This document shows, one piece after another, positions 34,601 through 45,200 of a stretch of DNA of 64,000 nt. Made by a program: the position numbers and the translations under genes. This DNA is from Closterium sp. Naga37s-1 (lineage: Eukaryota; Streptophyta; Zygnematophyceae; Desmidiales; Closteriaceae): positions 3,767,001 to 3,831,000 of the forward strand of contig CANJKZ010000174.1 of the NCBI GenBank assembly GCA_947471745.1, read 5' to 3'. The notes beneath the pieces are model-generated. The model made no database searches. It saw nothing but the letters and a program-made list of their open reading frames with translations, and was not told the origin of the DNA. How positions within the stretch are numbered: the first letter of the stretch is position 1; every line of letters starts with the position of its first letter.

Positions 34601-37600
34601 AGTAGGGCATCAGGGCGTCGCCAGAAAACACGTTGTGCAGTGCTTGAGCCAGCAGCAGCAGCGCGTTGTATGCCGCCAGTGCATACACGTTCACCTGGGA
34701 AGGCGATGAGGGAAGGGTGGAAGGAAGGGTGGAAGGAAGGGTGGATACAGAGTAGTGGGAAATGAGGGCAATGGGCTGAGCATTGAGCCAGCAGCAGCAT
34801 GGCATTATATGCTGCCAGCACACATACCCGCCCGACAAGAGTGGGAGAAAAGCTATGTGACTATAACGATGTCTTGAGACCTCTCAACACTCACCTTGGG
34901 AGAGGAGGGCCCCTCCTGCCCCGACATGTGCTCCTTCCACTCTGCTTTGAAACTATTTCACAACAAAGCTCTTTGTGATTCCCTCAGCAATACATGCAGA
35001 GAAACATAGATAACTTACCTTTGGAGAAGAAGGGCCTTCCTGCCCCGACATGTGCTCCTTCCACTCAGCTCGGAAGACCGTGAGAGCCGGCAAGGGCGGG
35101 ACAAAGGACGCCATGGATATGAGGCCCTGCCAGGGAGGAGAGAAGGAGAGGGGGGAGGTAAGGGTGCAAGGTGGTAATTTGTGAGGCACCTCAAAAATCC
35201 TTCCACTCAGCTCGGAAGACTGTGAGAGCCGGCAAGGGCGGGACAAAGGACGCCATGGATATGAGACCCTGCCAGAGACGAGGGGGAGGGGGAAGGCAGG
35301 TGAGGGGGAAAGGAGGGACAATAGACGCCCTGAATATGAGGCCCTGCCAGGGATGAGAGGGAGAGGAGGAAAAGATGGGTGAGTGGAGGAAGGAAAAATG
35401 GTATGAGGTGGGAACAGACAAGAGTATGAGCCCCTGGGCGAGACAATAAATGCCATGGATATGAACCCCTGGCAGGGAAGTGAAGAGGGAGGGGTGGTAC
35501 GACAGGTGAGTGAGAACGAAGGGAATAATGGCATGAGGTGGGAAAAAGCAAGAGTATGAGCCACTGGGCGAGGGCAGGGGAAAAGGTGGCACGGAATGAT
35601 TTTCGAGGCGCCTCAAAAGGCGGCAAGGAATGAGCCCCTGCCAGGGACGAGAAGGAGGAGGAAGTGGGGGATAGGGCCGGGCAGGGTGGAAGGGGTATAA
35701 ACAACTGCACTGGGGGCATGGAAGAGGGTATCATGATACATCCTATCATATCATGTGTGTACCTGCACTTGCGGCATGAAAGAGGCAGTGGCACCATCAT
35801 ATGTGAAGGACTGGAGAGACGTCGGCTCAGTCGTGATCCACACGTAGCCGCGGCTGAACATTCCCAACTCCACCGCTGGTGGAAGAAGAAAAGGGATGGG
35901 TGTGGGGGGGTGGGGGGAGGATCGAAGGGAGGTAGGGAACCGAGTGAATGGAGAGAGGTGGGATCCGCTGTGATTCACACGTAGCCGCGGCTGAACATTC
36001 CCAGCTCCACCGCTGGTGGAAGAGAAGAGAAGCAGCGTGGGTGGAGGGGAGGGCGCATGGAAGGAATAAAAAAGGGGCAAGTAGGGTGTTGAGTAGCTGG
36101 GCTCCCTGGTGTGGTGATCCACACATAGCCGCGGCTGAACATTCCCAGCTCCACCGCTGGTGAATAAGGAGGTGGGGGTGGGGGTGGGAGAGGAGGGTGG
36201 GGTGACTTCAGGGAGGTGGGCCCCGTGGTGATCCACAGGTAGCCGCGGCTGAACATGCCCAGCTCCACCGCTGGTGAATAAGGAGGGTGGCAGGCAGGGG
36301 GATTAACAGGATAGGTGATTAAAGGGGTGAGCTCCGTGGTGATCCACACGTAGCTGCGGCCGAACATTCCCTGCTCCATCGCTGGTGGGGGAAAGAGAGT
36401 GGAGGAGGCGGGGTTTAGGGGAGGCAGGGGGTTGCATAGCCACGTGTTTAGGGGAGGCAGAGGGTTGCATAGCCACGTGATTAGGGGAGGCAGAGGGTTG
36501 CATAGCCACGTGATTAGGGGAGGCAGAGGGTTGCATAGCCACGTGATTAGGGGAGGCAGAGGGTTGCATAGCCACGTGATTAGGGGAGGCAGAGGGTTGC
36601 ATAGCCACGTGATTAGGGGAGGCAGAGGGTTGCATAGCCAGGTGTGAAGTGAGTGAGCGTTCGGAAGAAGGAGGTGGGCTCGATGCTGATCCACACATAG
36701 TCGCGGATAAACACACTATATGCTTAGCGCGCACCTGTTTTGAGCACGGCGTCAGGGCCATCGCCCCCCGCATGGATGATCATGACTGACGTGCGCACTT
36801 GCTGCATATAGTGTTGCTGCTACAGCACGCCTACCTACAGGGTACCTATGCTGGAGCCTATTGCACACCTGCTTTGAGCACGGCGTCAGGGCCGTCGCCC
36901 CCTGCATGGATGATCATGACTGACGTGCGCACTTGCTGCAGCTTCTCCAGAGAGGAGCGCGCGTCGTCATACTCCCTCCCCCGCTTCAATGCTACACGCG
37001 CCACTACCGGGTGTTGCCAGCCCTGGTGGAGAAGGAAGAAAGGAGGGGGGAGAGGGGGGAGGGGAGAAGGAAGAAAGGAGAGGGGAGAGGGGGGAGGGGA
37101 GAAGGAAGAAAGGAGAGGGGAGAGGGGGGAGGGGAGAGGGAAGATGGGGGAGGGCAGGGAAGAGAACAAGGGCGTCCAGTAACCATCAATCGAATCACTG
37201 ACATGCCTCTCGAATCAAGAGTCTTACCACCTGAACTGATGATTCGCCCATCTGATGATTCACCCATCTCATGATTCACCCACCTGATGATTCACCCACC
37301 TGATGATTCACCCATCTGCCTGAACTGATAAATCCTCTTTCCTTTTTCGTTTGGTTCAAGGCATACCCATCGCGCATACCCATCTGTTCTGCAGAATGTT
37401 TTCGAGAACGCTGATGCCGTTCCGCCCAAACCGGTCGTCTGTGAAGATGGCAACGAAGTGCCTGTAGCGGTACAGCGCCAGCAGGTCTGGGAGCAGAGGG
37501 AAAGGCGAAAAGGGGCGGGGGTAAGGAAAGAGGGTGGGAGGGGGGAAAGAAGAGCGGTCGTCTGTGAAGATGGCAACAAAGTGCCTGTAGCTGTACAGCG

Positions 37601-40155
37601 CCAGCAGGTCTGCATGCAAATAGCAGGAACGGCCACGGGGAGAGGAGAGGGAGGCAGAGTGGGGGGAGGGAAAAGCAAACCGGTCGTCTGTGAAGATGGC
37701 AAGCGGTACAGCGCCAGCAGGTCTGGGAGCGACAGGAATGGCGAAGGGGTGGGGGGGACGGGTGGTGGGATGGGGGAAATAAGGGGGGAGGAGAGGACGT
37801 GATGAGGCCGAGACGAGGGTTTGGGCAATGAAGTGGTTGCAGCGGTACAGCGCCAGGAGGTTTGGGCAATGAAGTGGTTGCAGCGGTACAGCGCCAGGAG
37901 GTTTGGGCGCGACAGGAATGACCAAGTGGGGCGAGAATGGGGAGGGAGGGAGAGTGGTGGCGGGGAGGGGGGTCGGGGTAAGAAAAGAAATTAAGGCAAA
38001 GTGTTAGGGTCACGAAGTGCTTGTAGGGGCACTACTAGGCACGGTGCGCGCATGAAGTAGGGCCACTGGCGCGAGGTGGTGAGTGAGGTGCGGAGGGGAT
38101 CTTGAAGTCTCCAGAATGGGCTGAAGCAGCAAGCACACCTAGAAATTTATCTGTGCCATACCCCCAAGTATTGCCATTGCTTTGCTCTAGCAGCGCCTCT
38201 CACTCACCTGCTATTGCCTCCATTTTGGTGGCATCGCTGGGTACAGTGCGCATGAAGTAGGGCCACTGGCGCGAGGTGGTGAGGAGGGGGTCGGTGGCGG
38301 AGTAGGAGAGCAGGGGGATGCGCGTTGTGCCCGCCAGCCCGCTCAGCAGCGCCACCTGGCTGCTCGTGGTGGGGCCGATGATGGCTATCGGCCTCTCCTC
38401 CAGCATCAGGTGCAGGCCTGTGGGGGGGAGGGGAGGTGGGGAGGAAGGGGCGGAAAGGGGAGGGGAAGCGGTTGGGAGGAGGGACCTCTGAGTCGACTTG
38501 ACTTGATGTACAATGCACCCATTGCCTACTTCTTGATTTTTGAGTCGACTCAAAAATCGACTTATCACATGAGCTGAATTGACTTTTATGGGGATGTATA
38601 ATGCCTCCATTGCCAACTTCTTCTTGAATTTTTATTTCACTTGTGTTTCCTTCACTTGACTGACGTCTGAGTCGACTCGAATTTTGTGTGTGTGATTATC
38701 AGCTCTGCGCGCGCACCTGCCATTTGGCCAGGGAAAGGTGTGTATGTGCAGTCTTTTGAGGCGCCTCAAAATACTTTTGAGGCGCCTCAAAAGTCAGCTC
38801 TGCGCGCGCACCTGCCATTTGGCCGGGGAAGGGCGTATATGTGCAGTTGGCTGCAACCAGCTTGATCCTGACGCCGGGCAGCAGAGAGGAATCGTTGCTC
38901 ACATGATGAACCGCCAGCTGAATGGCTGCACAGGGATGAAAAGAGATTCAAAACGGTGAGCGTTCGGCATTATATCTGGAAAAATAGAGGGATGGGTGGA
39001 TGCCAGGTTGAGAGAGGGATGGGTGGAAGCCAAAGGGGAGAGAGGGATGGGTGGAAGACGGGGGGAAGAGGAGAGGGATGGGTGGAAGGAGAAATCATGA
39101 CTGCAGGGGAGGGAGGGGGTCCTCATGCCCTAAAAGGGACGACGGACGCGGAATGTTGGCGGAATTCAAGTCTGGCGTCAGATTCAACAAACGGCTGAGC
39201 GCGACAGAGCGTCTTATCAAAGCAGCCTGTGCAAATGAGCGTCGGTCAGAGCAGCGGCTCAACGTGCCATGCGAGAGCTGTCGTCCGACGACTGACACGT
39301 GGATGATTGTTAACATTTGAGAACTCTCAAAAGTAATACCAATATTGCTGTCGTCCGACGACTGACACGTGGATGATTGTTGTCATTTGGGTGAGTGACT
39401 TTTGAGGCGCCTCAAAAGTCGTCCGACGACTGACACGTGGATAATAGGTTACATTTGGGAGAGTGACTTTTGGGTCGGCGACCCTTACTACTAGGTCCCA
39501 TTTTGACCTTGAAAACGAGATACCCGTAATTTACGCAACGAGAAATTAAGCTTATGATTGACAATCTGCAGGATTTCGATCAGTCCGAATAAGAATACGA
39601 TGGTCCGAAACGACGTTCACGCGACGCAATCTCATCAACCTAAGGCCGACAAGATCTAAAGGCCCTGATCGGAAAGGGTAACCCGGTAACCGAGAATGCA
39701 CCGAAACGCACATCATGGAGTAGATCTTCTGACCCCGGCCGGCATAACGCCTAGATGGTGGCCAATATAGAAAGCTCGTGAGCTCAATGAGAGACGTTGT
39801 TACTGAATCTGAAATTGTTACTGAATCTGACATTGTTACTGCGAGACTACATTGGTTCCTGAATCTGGACCTGCGTTCGGTCCTCGCGTCTCTCACCGGA
39901 AAAGAAGGAAACCCCGTCGGCCGTGTCGAGCGGAACGAGGCATCCTATCGTTATCTCTGACGGAAAATAGTTCTTCTTGGACGATAACTTAGACGGAACG
40001 GTACCATTCCGCGTCTCTACCCCTTCTCGCTGCTGCCGGACAGGAACGTCAGCCCAGACGGCCTTGCAAATCGACGCAACGAGGAGAACAAGGGTTATCT
40101 GGAGCAGCAGGAAACAAGCCTGCGGCGACCCCGAAGGTCGATGTTGTCTTGACAT
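18455..40155 (-). CDS. GLR: Glutamate receptor-like channel (plant GLR) with long C-terminal tail
   Basis: Ligand-gated cation channel of the plasma membrane, plant GLR family. Exon 1 (39897-40155) has a signal peptide. Receptor-domain exons: 38812-38925, 38208-38417, 37380-37486, 36869-37022, 35763-35875, 35019-35126, 34015-34432, 33332-33389, 32468-32588, 32070-32144; all phases agree. 31418-31675 and 29884-29961 carry ligand-binding lobe S1; 29165-29373 has the first membrane helix. About 28187-28313 has the third helix with SSSYIAALTAAL, matching the SYTANLAAFL gating motif. S2 pieces lie at 27.6-24.9 kb (GYQYGSF, DEDPYLNVFASQYC, AQNGELQRIRSMY) and the last helix at 24016-24176. A tail of over 1000 residues follows. 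The pore helix is not resolved; the 3' end is uncertain. Confidence 0.82.
18820..18856. repeat. TA microsatellite
   Basis: About 37 bases of nearly pure TA, followed at 18930-18960 by four TTGCACA units. Open frames through it are not coding. Confidence 0.9.
21460..23466 (-). CDS. GLR C-terminal tail, acidic/low-complexity exon
   Basis: A long minus-strand frame, probably one exon of the GLR, ending at a donor after KEKFQL (21460). It has acidic and charged blocks, Ala/Ser/Pro runs, Asp/Glu repeats, and no recognised domain. Two palindrome-linked duplications lie inside it in frame (22685-22744 and 21776-21878). The true 5' boundary is unclear; the region 23400-23560 contains a tandem copy of its first 20 or so codons (NPCLGDRELKP). 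Assignment to the GLR is by strand, order and compatible phase only. Confidence 0.55.
21776..21878. repeat. Palindrome-linked duplication inside GLR tail (GCGC type)
   Basis: A 40-bp block (21776-21815) repeats at 21839-21878 with one difference. Between them is TTTTGAGGCGACTCAGAA (21818-21835), a slightly decayed family palindrome. The step is 63 bp, so the tail reading frame is kept (TGIYTAPSSESPQ...TGIYTVP). Confidence 0.9.
22685..22744. repeat. Palindrome-linked duplication inside GLR tail (ACGT type)
   Basis: A 21-bp block (22685-22705) is repeated exactly at 22724-22744 with TTTTGAGACGTCTCAAAG (22706-22723) between. The step is 39 bp, so frame is preserved; the palindrome encodes FETSQ on the minus strand between two AAREDT repeats. 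Confidence 0.92.
23720..24016. repeat. Short tandem repeats around GLR last-helix exon
   Basis: Four 16-bp units (CAGTCGACTGAAGATG) at about 23723-23780, and a CCCACCCAGCCA-type array at 23877-24010 immediately next to the donor of the last-helix exon. Confidence 0.85.
24134..24640 (-). repeat. Three tandem copies of GLR last-helix exon, two truncated
   Basis: The exon start (NTSNCDNAASVMVEK.QIS.TTMAGLM) occurs complete at 24016-24176 and as 5' fragments near 24300-24400 and 24525-24615. Each copy keeps the upstream acceptor but is cut after GAF. About 200 bp of intron is duplicated with them. Confidence 0.88.
26715..26732. repeat. Perfect palindrome, ACGT core, between identical 32-bp repeats
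   Basis: TTTTGAGACGTCTCAAAA. The 32-bp sequence ending ...GGCACAAGCC directly before it is repeated exactly directly after it (26733-26764). Confidence 0.97.
26861..26878. repeat. Perfect palindrome, ACGT core, between identical 32-bp repeats
   Basis: Same sequence and same flanking 32-bp duplication as at 26715, one 96-bp unit further on. The two may be one event copied by minisatellite expansion. Confidence 0.97.
27045..27165. repeat. Cluster of TCGA-core palindromes
   Basis: 27045-27062 (one mismatch), 27084-27101 (perfect TTTTGAGTCGACTCAAAA), 27123-27139 (decayed) and 27148-27165 (one mismatch). They are separated by short repeats of GTCACC/GGTGAC, themselves inverted. Confidence 0.93.
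29440..29630. repeat. GAGAGTGACAATGT repeats and an ACGT-type palindrome
   Basis: About eight 16-18 bp units at 29455-29582, then TTTTGAGACGGCTCAAAA (29613-29630, one mismatch) flanked by related copies of GGCAATGAGACTAAACTACG. Confidence 0.85.
30020..30110 (-). repeat. Extra copy of GLR exon 13
   Basis: TYDGAIGD.AVLNFRSEAVDFT recurs at about 30030-30103 next to the exon at 29884-29961, with acceptor and a few substitutions. A shorter fragment lies near 29830-29870. Confidence 0.8.
30200..30365. repeat. 20-bp minisatellite, about 8 copies
   Basis: Unit CATGGCACCACGAGCACATG. The 20-bp period rotates through frames, so the His/Thr-rich open frames over it are not coding. Confidence 0.93.
30454..30471. 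repeat. ACGT-type palindrome between 19-bp repeats
   Basis: TTTTGAGACGTCTCCACAA, right arm decayed. GCAACCCCACACTGCAGAA occurs immediately before it and again at 30480-30498. Confidence 0.88.
30590..31330 (-). repeat. Partial copies of GLR exon 12 and a 15-bp minisatellite
   Basis: Copies of the exon 12 end (FLQFGEGDATPSYTEMV.AV.NNV) lie near 30590-30655, 30715-30775 and 31250-31330. Between the last two is an array of about 28 GCTGCATGTGAGCAC units (30815-31234). Open frames over the array on both strands are repeat artefacts. Confidence 0.9.
31863..31880. repeat. Perfect palindrome, TCGA core
   Basis: TTTTGAGTCGACTCAAAA. No clear flanking duplication here. A decayed GCGC type follows at 31965-31982. 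Confidence 0.95.
32590..33040 (-). repeat. Three partial copies of GLR exon 10
   Basis: The first half of exon 10 (RLTPEGDVKDGSVQLLNVRGSEF) recurs near 32690-32755, 32823-32892 and 32948-33022, each followed by the same new 3' sequence and a GGGTGG array. The full exon is 32468-32588. One base is missing in two copies, breaking their frame. Confidence 0.88.
33226..33325. repeat. 10-bp tandem repeat
   Basis: About nine units of CCTCACCCTG directly before exon 9 copy 1. Confidence 0.93.
33472..33532 (-). repeat. Complete second copy of GLR exon 9
   Basis: GPLLRDALLQASVMGATG is encoded twice, at 33332-33389 and here, each with intact acceptor and donor. Being complete and in phase, the pair could be used alternatively. 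Confidence 0.88.
33836..33853. repeat. Perfect palindrome, ACGT core
   Basis: TTTTGAGACGTCTCAAAA; CACTCACAATTGCTC occurs directly before it and again 20 bp after it. Confidence 0.95.
35140..36400 (-). repeat. Partial copies of GLR exons 6 and 7
   Basis: Exon 7 starts (GLISMASFVPPLPALTVFRAEWK and diverged forms) recur at about 35205-35275 and, more decayed, to 35470. Exon 6 starts (AVELGMFSRGY.WIT) recur at about 35965-36015, 36110-36165, 36225-36275 and 36335-36385. A GCGC-type palindrome (one mismatch) is at 35601-35618 between similar 15-bp blocks. Confidence 0.85.
36405..36645. repeat. 33-bp minisatellite, about 7 copies
   Basis: Unit TTAGGGGAGGCAGAGGGTTG plus CATAGCCACGTGA. It lies in the GLR intron between exons 5 and 6. 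Confidence 0.92.
37550..37910 (-). repeat. Partial copies of GLR exon 4
   Basis: The exon 4 start (LLALYRYRHFVAIFTDDR) recurs near 37558-37610, 37683-37725 and, as LLALYRCNHFIAQ, near 37825-37905. Confidence 0.83.
38535..38558. repeat. 24-bp perfect palindrome, TCGA core
   Basis: GATTTTTGAGTCGACTCAAA and the symmetrical end. Flanked by diverged copies of a block (ATGTACAATGC.CCCATTGCC.ACTTCTT) on both sides. Confidence 0.95.
38699..38812. repeat. Two adjacent GCGC-core palindromes between copies of GLR exon 2 end
   Basis: TTTTGAGGCGCCTCAAAA at 38754-38771 and 38775-38792, three bases apart. The exon 2 donor region (CAGCTCTGCGCGCGCACCTG and on) lies on both sides, diverged by several bases. 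Confidence 0.95.
39270..39450. repeat. Three tandem blocks joined by two palindromes
   Basis: A block starting GTCGTCCGACGACTGACACG occurs three times. The first junction holds a decayed AATT type (39315-39332). The second holds a 24-bp perfect palindrome of GCGC type (39397-39420). Confidence 0.93.
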
Positions 40156-40759
40156 TCTGGCATTCTCCTGACGTGACAGCTAGTCCGACTGGGATAGTAT
40201 TGACCCAAACGAGCAAAAATAAGTTGTCTCAATGTCCAGGGTGAAATCTTGGGAACCTCGCCGCCATGAAACTAAGAAAATGTGGTTGCACTGCTGCTAT
40301 GCTATCCTCAGTAAACTACAGCATGTTTGCTGTTCCAACCACCTCTCATACTCTTGTCGCACTTGCTTTTTCTTCATTGTTTTTCCATTCACATCCATTC
40401 AAGTGAGCATGAAGTGAAAGTGGAGCTGGGTGGATCTGAGCTTTTGGCGGTGTGATGATGGGAGGAATGGAGAAACCTGTACAACAGTGGCTGCTGGCAA
40501 CAGTTTATATACAACAGTGGCTGCTGGCAACTTGAGAGTTGGGACTGGGAAAGGAATGGAAGAAGCCATAACATAGCACCTAAGTCTCCCACATAACAGC
40601 CGAGAAGACCGACTGTTGCTAAAATCGAGTTTTTCACATGCGTGGTTGCCCTTTCTCAACGTTCTGCTTTCGAAAGTTCCTGCATGATCTGTGGGAGGGA
40701 CCTCCATCACGAAAGGGCCTCCCGGAATGGGAGAATATGCCAAAAGTAACCAAATTGGG

Positions 40760-41190
40760 ACTCAGTAACGTGAATGGAAAAAAAAAACGCATACGGTCAC
40801 TTTATGGGGTTTCCTGACGGGTTTGGTAAGTGGGGTCACGGATTCAGTCACTAACAACAGGTGAAAAATCACGCGAATGGTCACACATGGAGACTCAACA
40901 AAATTCCCGCTCGCGCCTAACCAATCTGCTAACTTCTAAAAAAAACTAAAACCCAATCGGAATCGGATGCGGTTTGGGAACGGATCAACCCTAAACACCT
41001 GGCGAGTTACGTGTTTAGGGTTGATTCATCAGAAAATGCATCCAGGTTCTTTTGGGGTTTCATTTTGTTCTGGCGGGAGTTTCATCTATGACCATTCGCG
41101 TGTTTTTTTTACCACTTGATAGTAACTGATTACGTGAAACGTTTTATCAGTCCCGTGAAAACACCCTTTGCAGTGACCGTACCCTTTATT
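40760..41190. mobile_element. Imperfect fold-back (inverted-repeat) element
   Basis: Many blocks pair around a centre near 40.99 kb: ATACGGTCAC (40792) with GTGACCGTA (41172), CACGCGAATGGTCA (40870-40883) with TGACCATTCGCGTG (41089-41102), and ATCAACCCTAAACAC (40984-40998) with its reverse complement (41011-41025). Arms are diverged. It resembles a MITE-like element. The central pair carries the plant telomere/telobox sequence CCCTAAA. Confidence 0.6.
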
Positions 41191-42232
41191 TTTTACCAAA
41201 TATGTTATCGAGTCCCATGATGGTTACGAATGGCATATTTTCCCGAAATCGTGTTTATTGGTCAACCTTTGGTACGAAGTGCTGTAGGTCCAGTATGGAC
41301 GGCTCTTACATTTTATGTACAGCCTGTACGACGAGAAAAAATATGAGCCGTTCATACTGAACTTTCTGGCGACTTGCCGTTCAAGTTGCCGTTTTCCGGC
41401 AACTTAGCTGAACGATTTTTCCATACACCCTGAAAAGTTCGCCTGAAAAGCAGCTTCAAGCCCTGCCCGAATACACAAACTGTTGCGCTACAGTCTGACT
41501 CGTCAAGTGGGTCCGGTCCGGATCCCACGGCACGATGAAACCAAGCCGAGGTGCAGTCGTTTGGGCCCAGTTCGGTGTGATTCAAATATTTCAGTGAGCA
41601 CTCGCTAGTAACAACCCCGTTTCTCAACGTACCAACTCAATGGCCACTCGTACACCAATTAACTTAGAGAATACATAACCGACATACGGTGCAATCTCGA
41701 GGGAGAAGACAAGAGCTTTCCACCTCGACGAGGACCTGCTCAAACAACGGTTGAGTACAATGCTATGCATTTCAAAAGGGTTTGATATTTGTACCGCTCT
41801 AAACCGCTAAATATGTGTCTGAATACTGACAGTTACACGTGAACTCCTGGCAATACCCCAACAGTGAAGGGCTATATTCTGCACTGCATTCGGCTGTGTG
41901 GTGAAAGCAGGATCATCGTGGCTTCACCATGACCTATCCCTTCTATCCTCCCTCACCATGTGCGATTCCACAAATTCCATGATACTTCTCGTTAGCCATC
42001 AGCAATGGCCTCAGCAAGCACGAAGAAAACGAGAGTCGTCAAACCTAACGCGGAAATGCTGTCCGCCGGATGGAAGCGTGTCCCGGCGACGTCATCCCAG
42101 CATACCTGGTTTTGGAATGAAAATAACCATTCTACTCCGTAATCTGTCAACTAAACGCACGAGTGTCGGGAACAAGCGTAAATCTCTAATTCTGCTGGCT
42201 AACATAACAGATTTGAGCATGACAATTGGGAC
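41191..42232. other. Intergenic region between GLR and cryptochrome
   Basis: No gene seen. A 15-bp imperfect hairpin pairs 41294-41308 with 41346-41360. Short open frames lack support. GLR and cryptochrome are divergently transcribed, so promoters of both should lie between 40.2 and 42.2 kb. Confidence 0.5.
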
Positions 42233-45200
42233 ATGAGAGCCCTCGCGTGGCTGCACTTCGAGAATGCCTGTGGAGCATTTTGCCTCTCGCCATATCGACA
42301 GTCCCGCTTCCCTCCAAGCTTCCCTCTCACGACATACAGGCCCGGCCGAAGCGAAAACTTCTTCCTGCTGCCATACCGTCGTGCCGTTCCACCGGTGCGT
42401 GTTCCCGGCGTAATAAGAACCCTGATCGCCGTACAACCTTTCAATAGTACGACTGTGTCTCGAATTGCTCCATTGACGCAAGAAGCTTCTGAGGAAAGTG
42501 CAGTTCAGCGACTCGCGATGGCCAAGGCGAATGATTTGTCGGATTCGCCTCAGCGGGAAACAGCGATTCTGTGGTTCCGCAAGGGCCTGCGACTCCACGA
42601 TAACCCCGCTCTGCTGGCGGCTTGCGGACTCGACGAAAACCGAAACGAATCAGATGGCGAAAGTAACAAACCAAGTTCGGATTCACAAAAACTTCGCTCT
42701 GGGTTTGCGAAGGCGAGTGAAATAATACCTACCGATGGCATGAAGTCAGGTCCTGTTGCCACCACAAGCAATAAACTCAGCAGCAACACCGCCTTTCCCA
42801 AAACCGAGCCTGGCAGTTCCAGCAACAGCAACCTCGATTCTGCCGAGCGAGCAACAAATGCCACGTCAGCAATTCGTCAGCTCTGTCCCGTGTTCGTCCT
42901 AGACCCGTGGTTTCTGGCTCCCGACCCCTCGGCGCCATCTCCCGGATCAGCTCGCGTGGGAATCAACCGGATTCGGTTTCTGCTGGACTGCCTGAACGAC
43001 CTGGACAGGTGATTACTTACAGAAAATGTGTGTGCGCTTATTTCTGATCAACGTCGTAGTTAGGCGGAAGTTTGGTCTTTCCCACCCAAGGTTTGCCTCG
43101 TGCTCTTCTGTTAAGGTTTGCCTTCATGCCCCTCTGTCTCACCAGCCAGCTGAAGGCTCGGGGTTCTCGGCTTATACTCGTTAAAGGCGACCCCACCATA
43201 ATAATTCCGAAGCTGGTGAAACAGGTAAGCAGTCGCAAAGTTCAAATATCACTTTCTGATGTTTTCTATCGTGAAATGCTTCAATTTCTATATTTTTTCT
43301 TTATGCTACCGCTCACCATCTTACAGTGGGGAGCAAAGGCGCTGTGCTTTGAGTTTGACACCGAGCCATATGCCCTGACTCGGGATGGCAAGATCAAGGT
43401 GGGTTGCATGGCATGGCATTATATGAGTACACCCTCTCCCTTTCCCCTCAACCCCTTCCTTCACATGTCGTCTGCATCCGCTGCTTGCATCCCTCCTGCT
43501 TGCGTCCCTCACCCAGTTTCACCCTAACCCAACCTCATCCTCCTCATCCTATCCCCTTTCCCCCCAGGCGAGCATGCAGGAAGCTGGGGTGCGGGTGGTA
43601 ACGCCAGTCAGCCACACCATCTTCGATCCTGCTAAAATCATCAACAAGGTGTTTGTTTCTGTGTTGGACAACCCATTTTTACATCTACACAACCTTTTGT
43701 CTTGGTGCACAGAAGGGGGATGTCTAGAAGTAGCGAGCGTCCACCCACCCTTGTTGCCTGATCAAATGTACAGAACTTATTCATTGTTTTCTGTAAGAAA
43801 CGATTCCTTTATCCAGTCTTCCTGTTTGGTTATATTTTATCCTCCCTTCTTCCCTCCCCTTCTCTTCGCTCCCTCACTCGCTCCCCACTCTCCGTGCTCT
43901 CTCAGAATGGAGGCAAACCCCCTCTTACCTATCAGGCTTTCTGCAAACGAATAGGACAACCCTCACCGCCCGTCGGATTCGCTCCAGACAAACTACCGCC
44001 CCTGCCATCCCACCTCGCTCAATGCGTGACTGTTAAAGCAGAAACAGACCTAGTTCCAGGAGGAGCAGTAGAGGAAGCAGGGAAGTTTGACTATATCGAG
44101 GTCTTTGAAGCAGTGCCTACATTGAGCGAGCTGGGTTACTCGGATGCGGAAGCTTTCCCAAAAGAGGTGAGTCCACAGAAAATGTGGCTGGGGATGGGAT
44201 GGATCATGGAGGGAACGAGGGGAGAAAAAGAGGTTTATTTCTACAAGAAAAGTTGAGCAAGGGGGGAATGAGTGGAAGGTATTTTTATCTACACCTGTAC
44301 ACCTCGTTCTACAGGGCTTCACTCCTTTCTGGGGTTTTCTGAGTTTACTGAAAAGTCACCTCTCTCCACCTGTTCCCCCACCCCTTCCGTTCACCCTTCC
44401 TCCTTCCCTCCTCCTCTGCTACAGGACGTCACTCGTTTCCAAGGGGGGGAGACAGAGGCTTTACGCAGGCTTGACGACTGCCTCTCACGAACAGTAAGTG
44501 ATTCAATCCCCACCATTGCTGAGCATCCCACTCCTGCCTTTAGACGTCCCAGAACTGGTAAGGACGTCACTCGTTTCCGAGGGGGGAAGACAGAGGCTTT
44601 ACGCAGGCTTGACGAGTGCCCCTCACGAACGGTAAGTGATCAATCCCCACCATTGATGAGCACCCCACTCCTGGTTTGCGGCATCTCAGAACTCCGTTCC
44701 GAGGGGGGGAGACAGAGGCTTTATGCAGGCTTGACGAATGCCTCTCAGGAACAGTATGCTATGCACAGCACAGCACCACCACTCTTCCGCAACTTTCCGA
44801 GACGTTTCAGAGTTTTGTTTTCAGGGGCGGGCCCCTAAAAAGAGTTATGAATAACACCATTCGTTCTCAGTCCACTTCCCTTGACCACCCTGTCTTGAAT
44901 TTTCTGCAGAAGGACTAGCTGCAAGTGAGGTGCTTCGAGCCAAGAATAGCTGCTTGCCTGTTTTACGCACTCCTCTGTGTGTGTCACAGAAATGGGTGAA
45001 GGAGTTTGAGAAGCCCAAGACCGATTTGAATCACTGCAATTCAAGCAAAGTCATCCAACCCACCTCCTCTGTGTGTGTCACAGAAATGGGTGAAAGAGTT
45101 TGAGAAGCCCAAGGGTGATCCCTCCGCCCTCGCCCCTCCTGCCACCACGGTTCTCTCTCCCTACCTCAAGGTATTTACCCTGTCTCTAACATCTAGTTTG

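Noticed and set aside
42092-42864. Minus-strand frames opposite cryptochrome exon 1
   Set aside because: The plus-strand frame has clear photolyase motifs and joins 12 further exons in phase.
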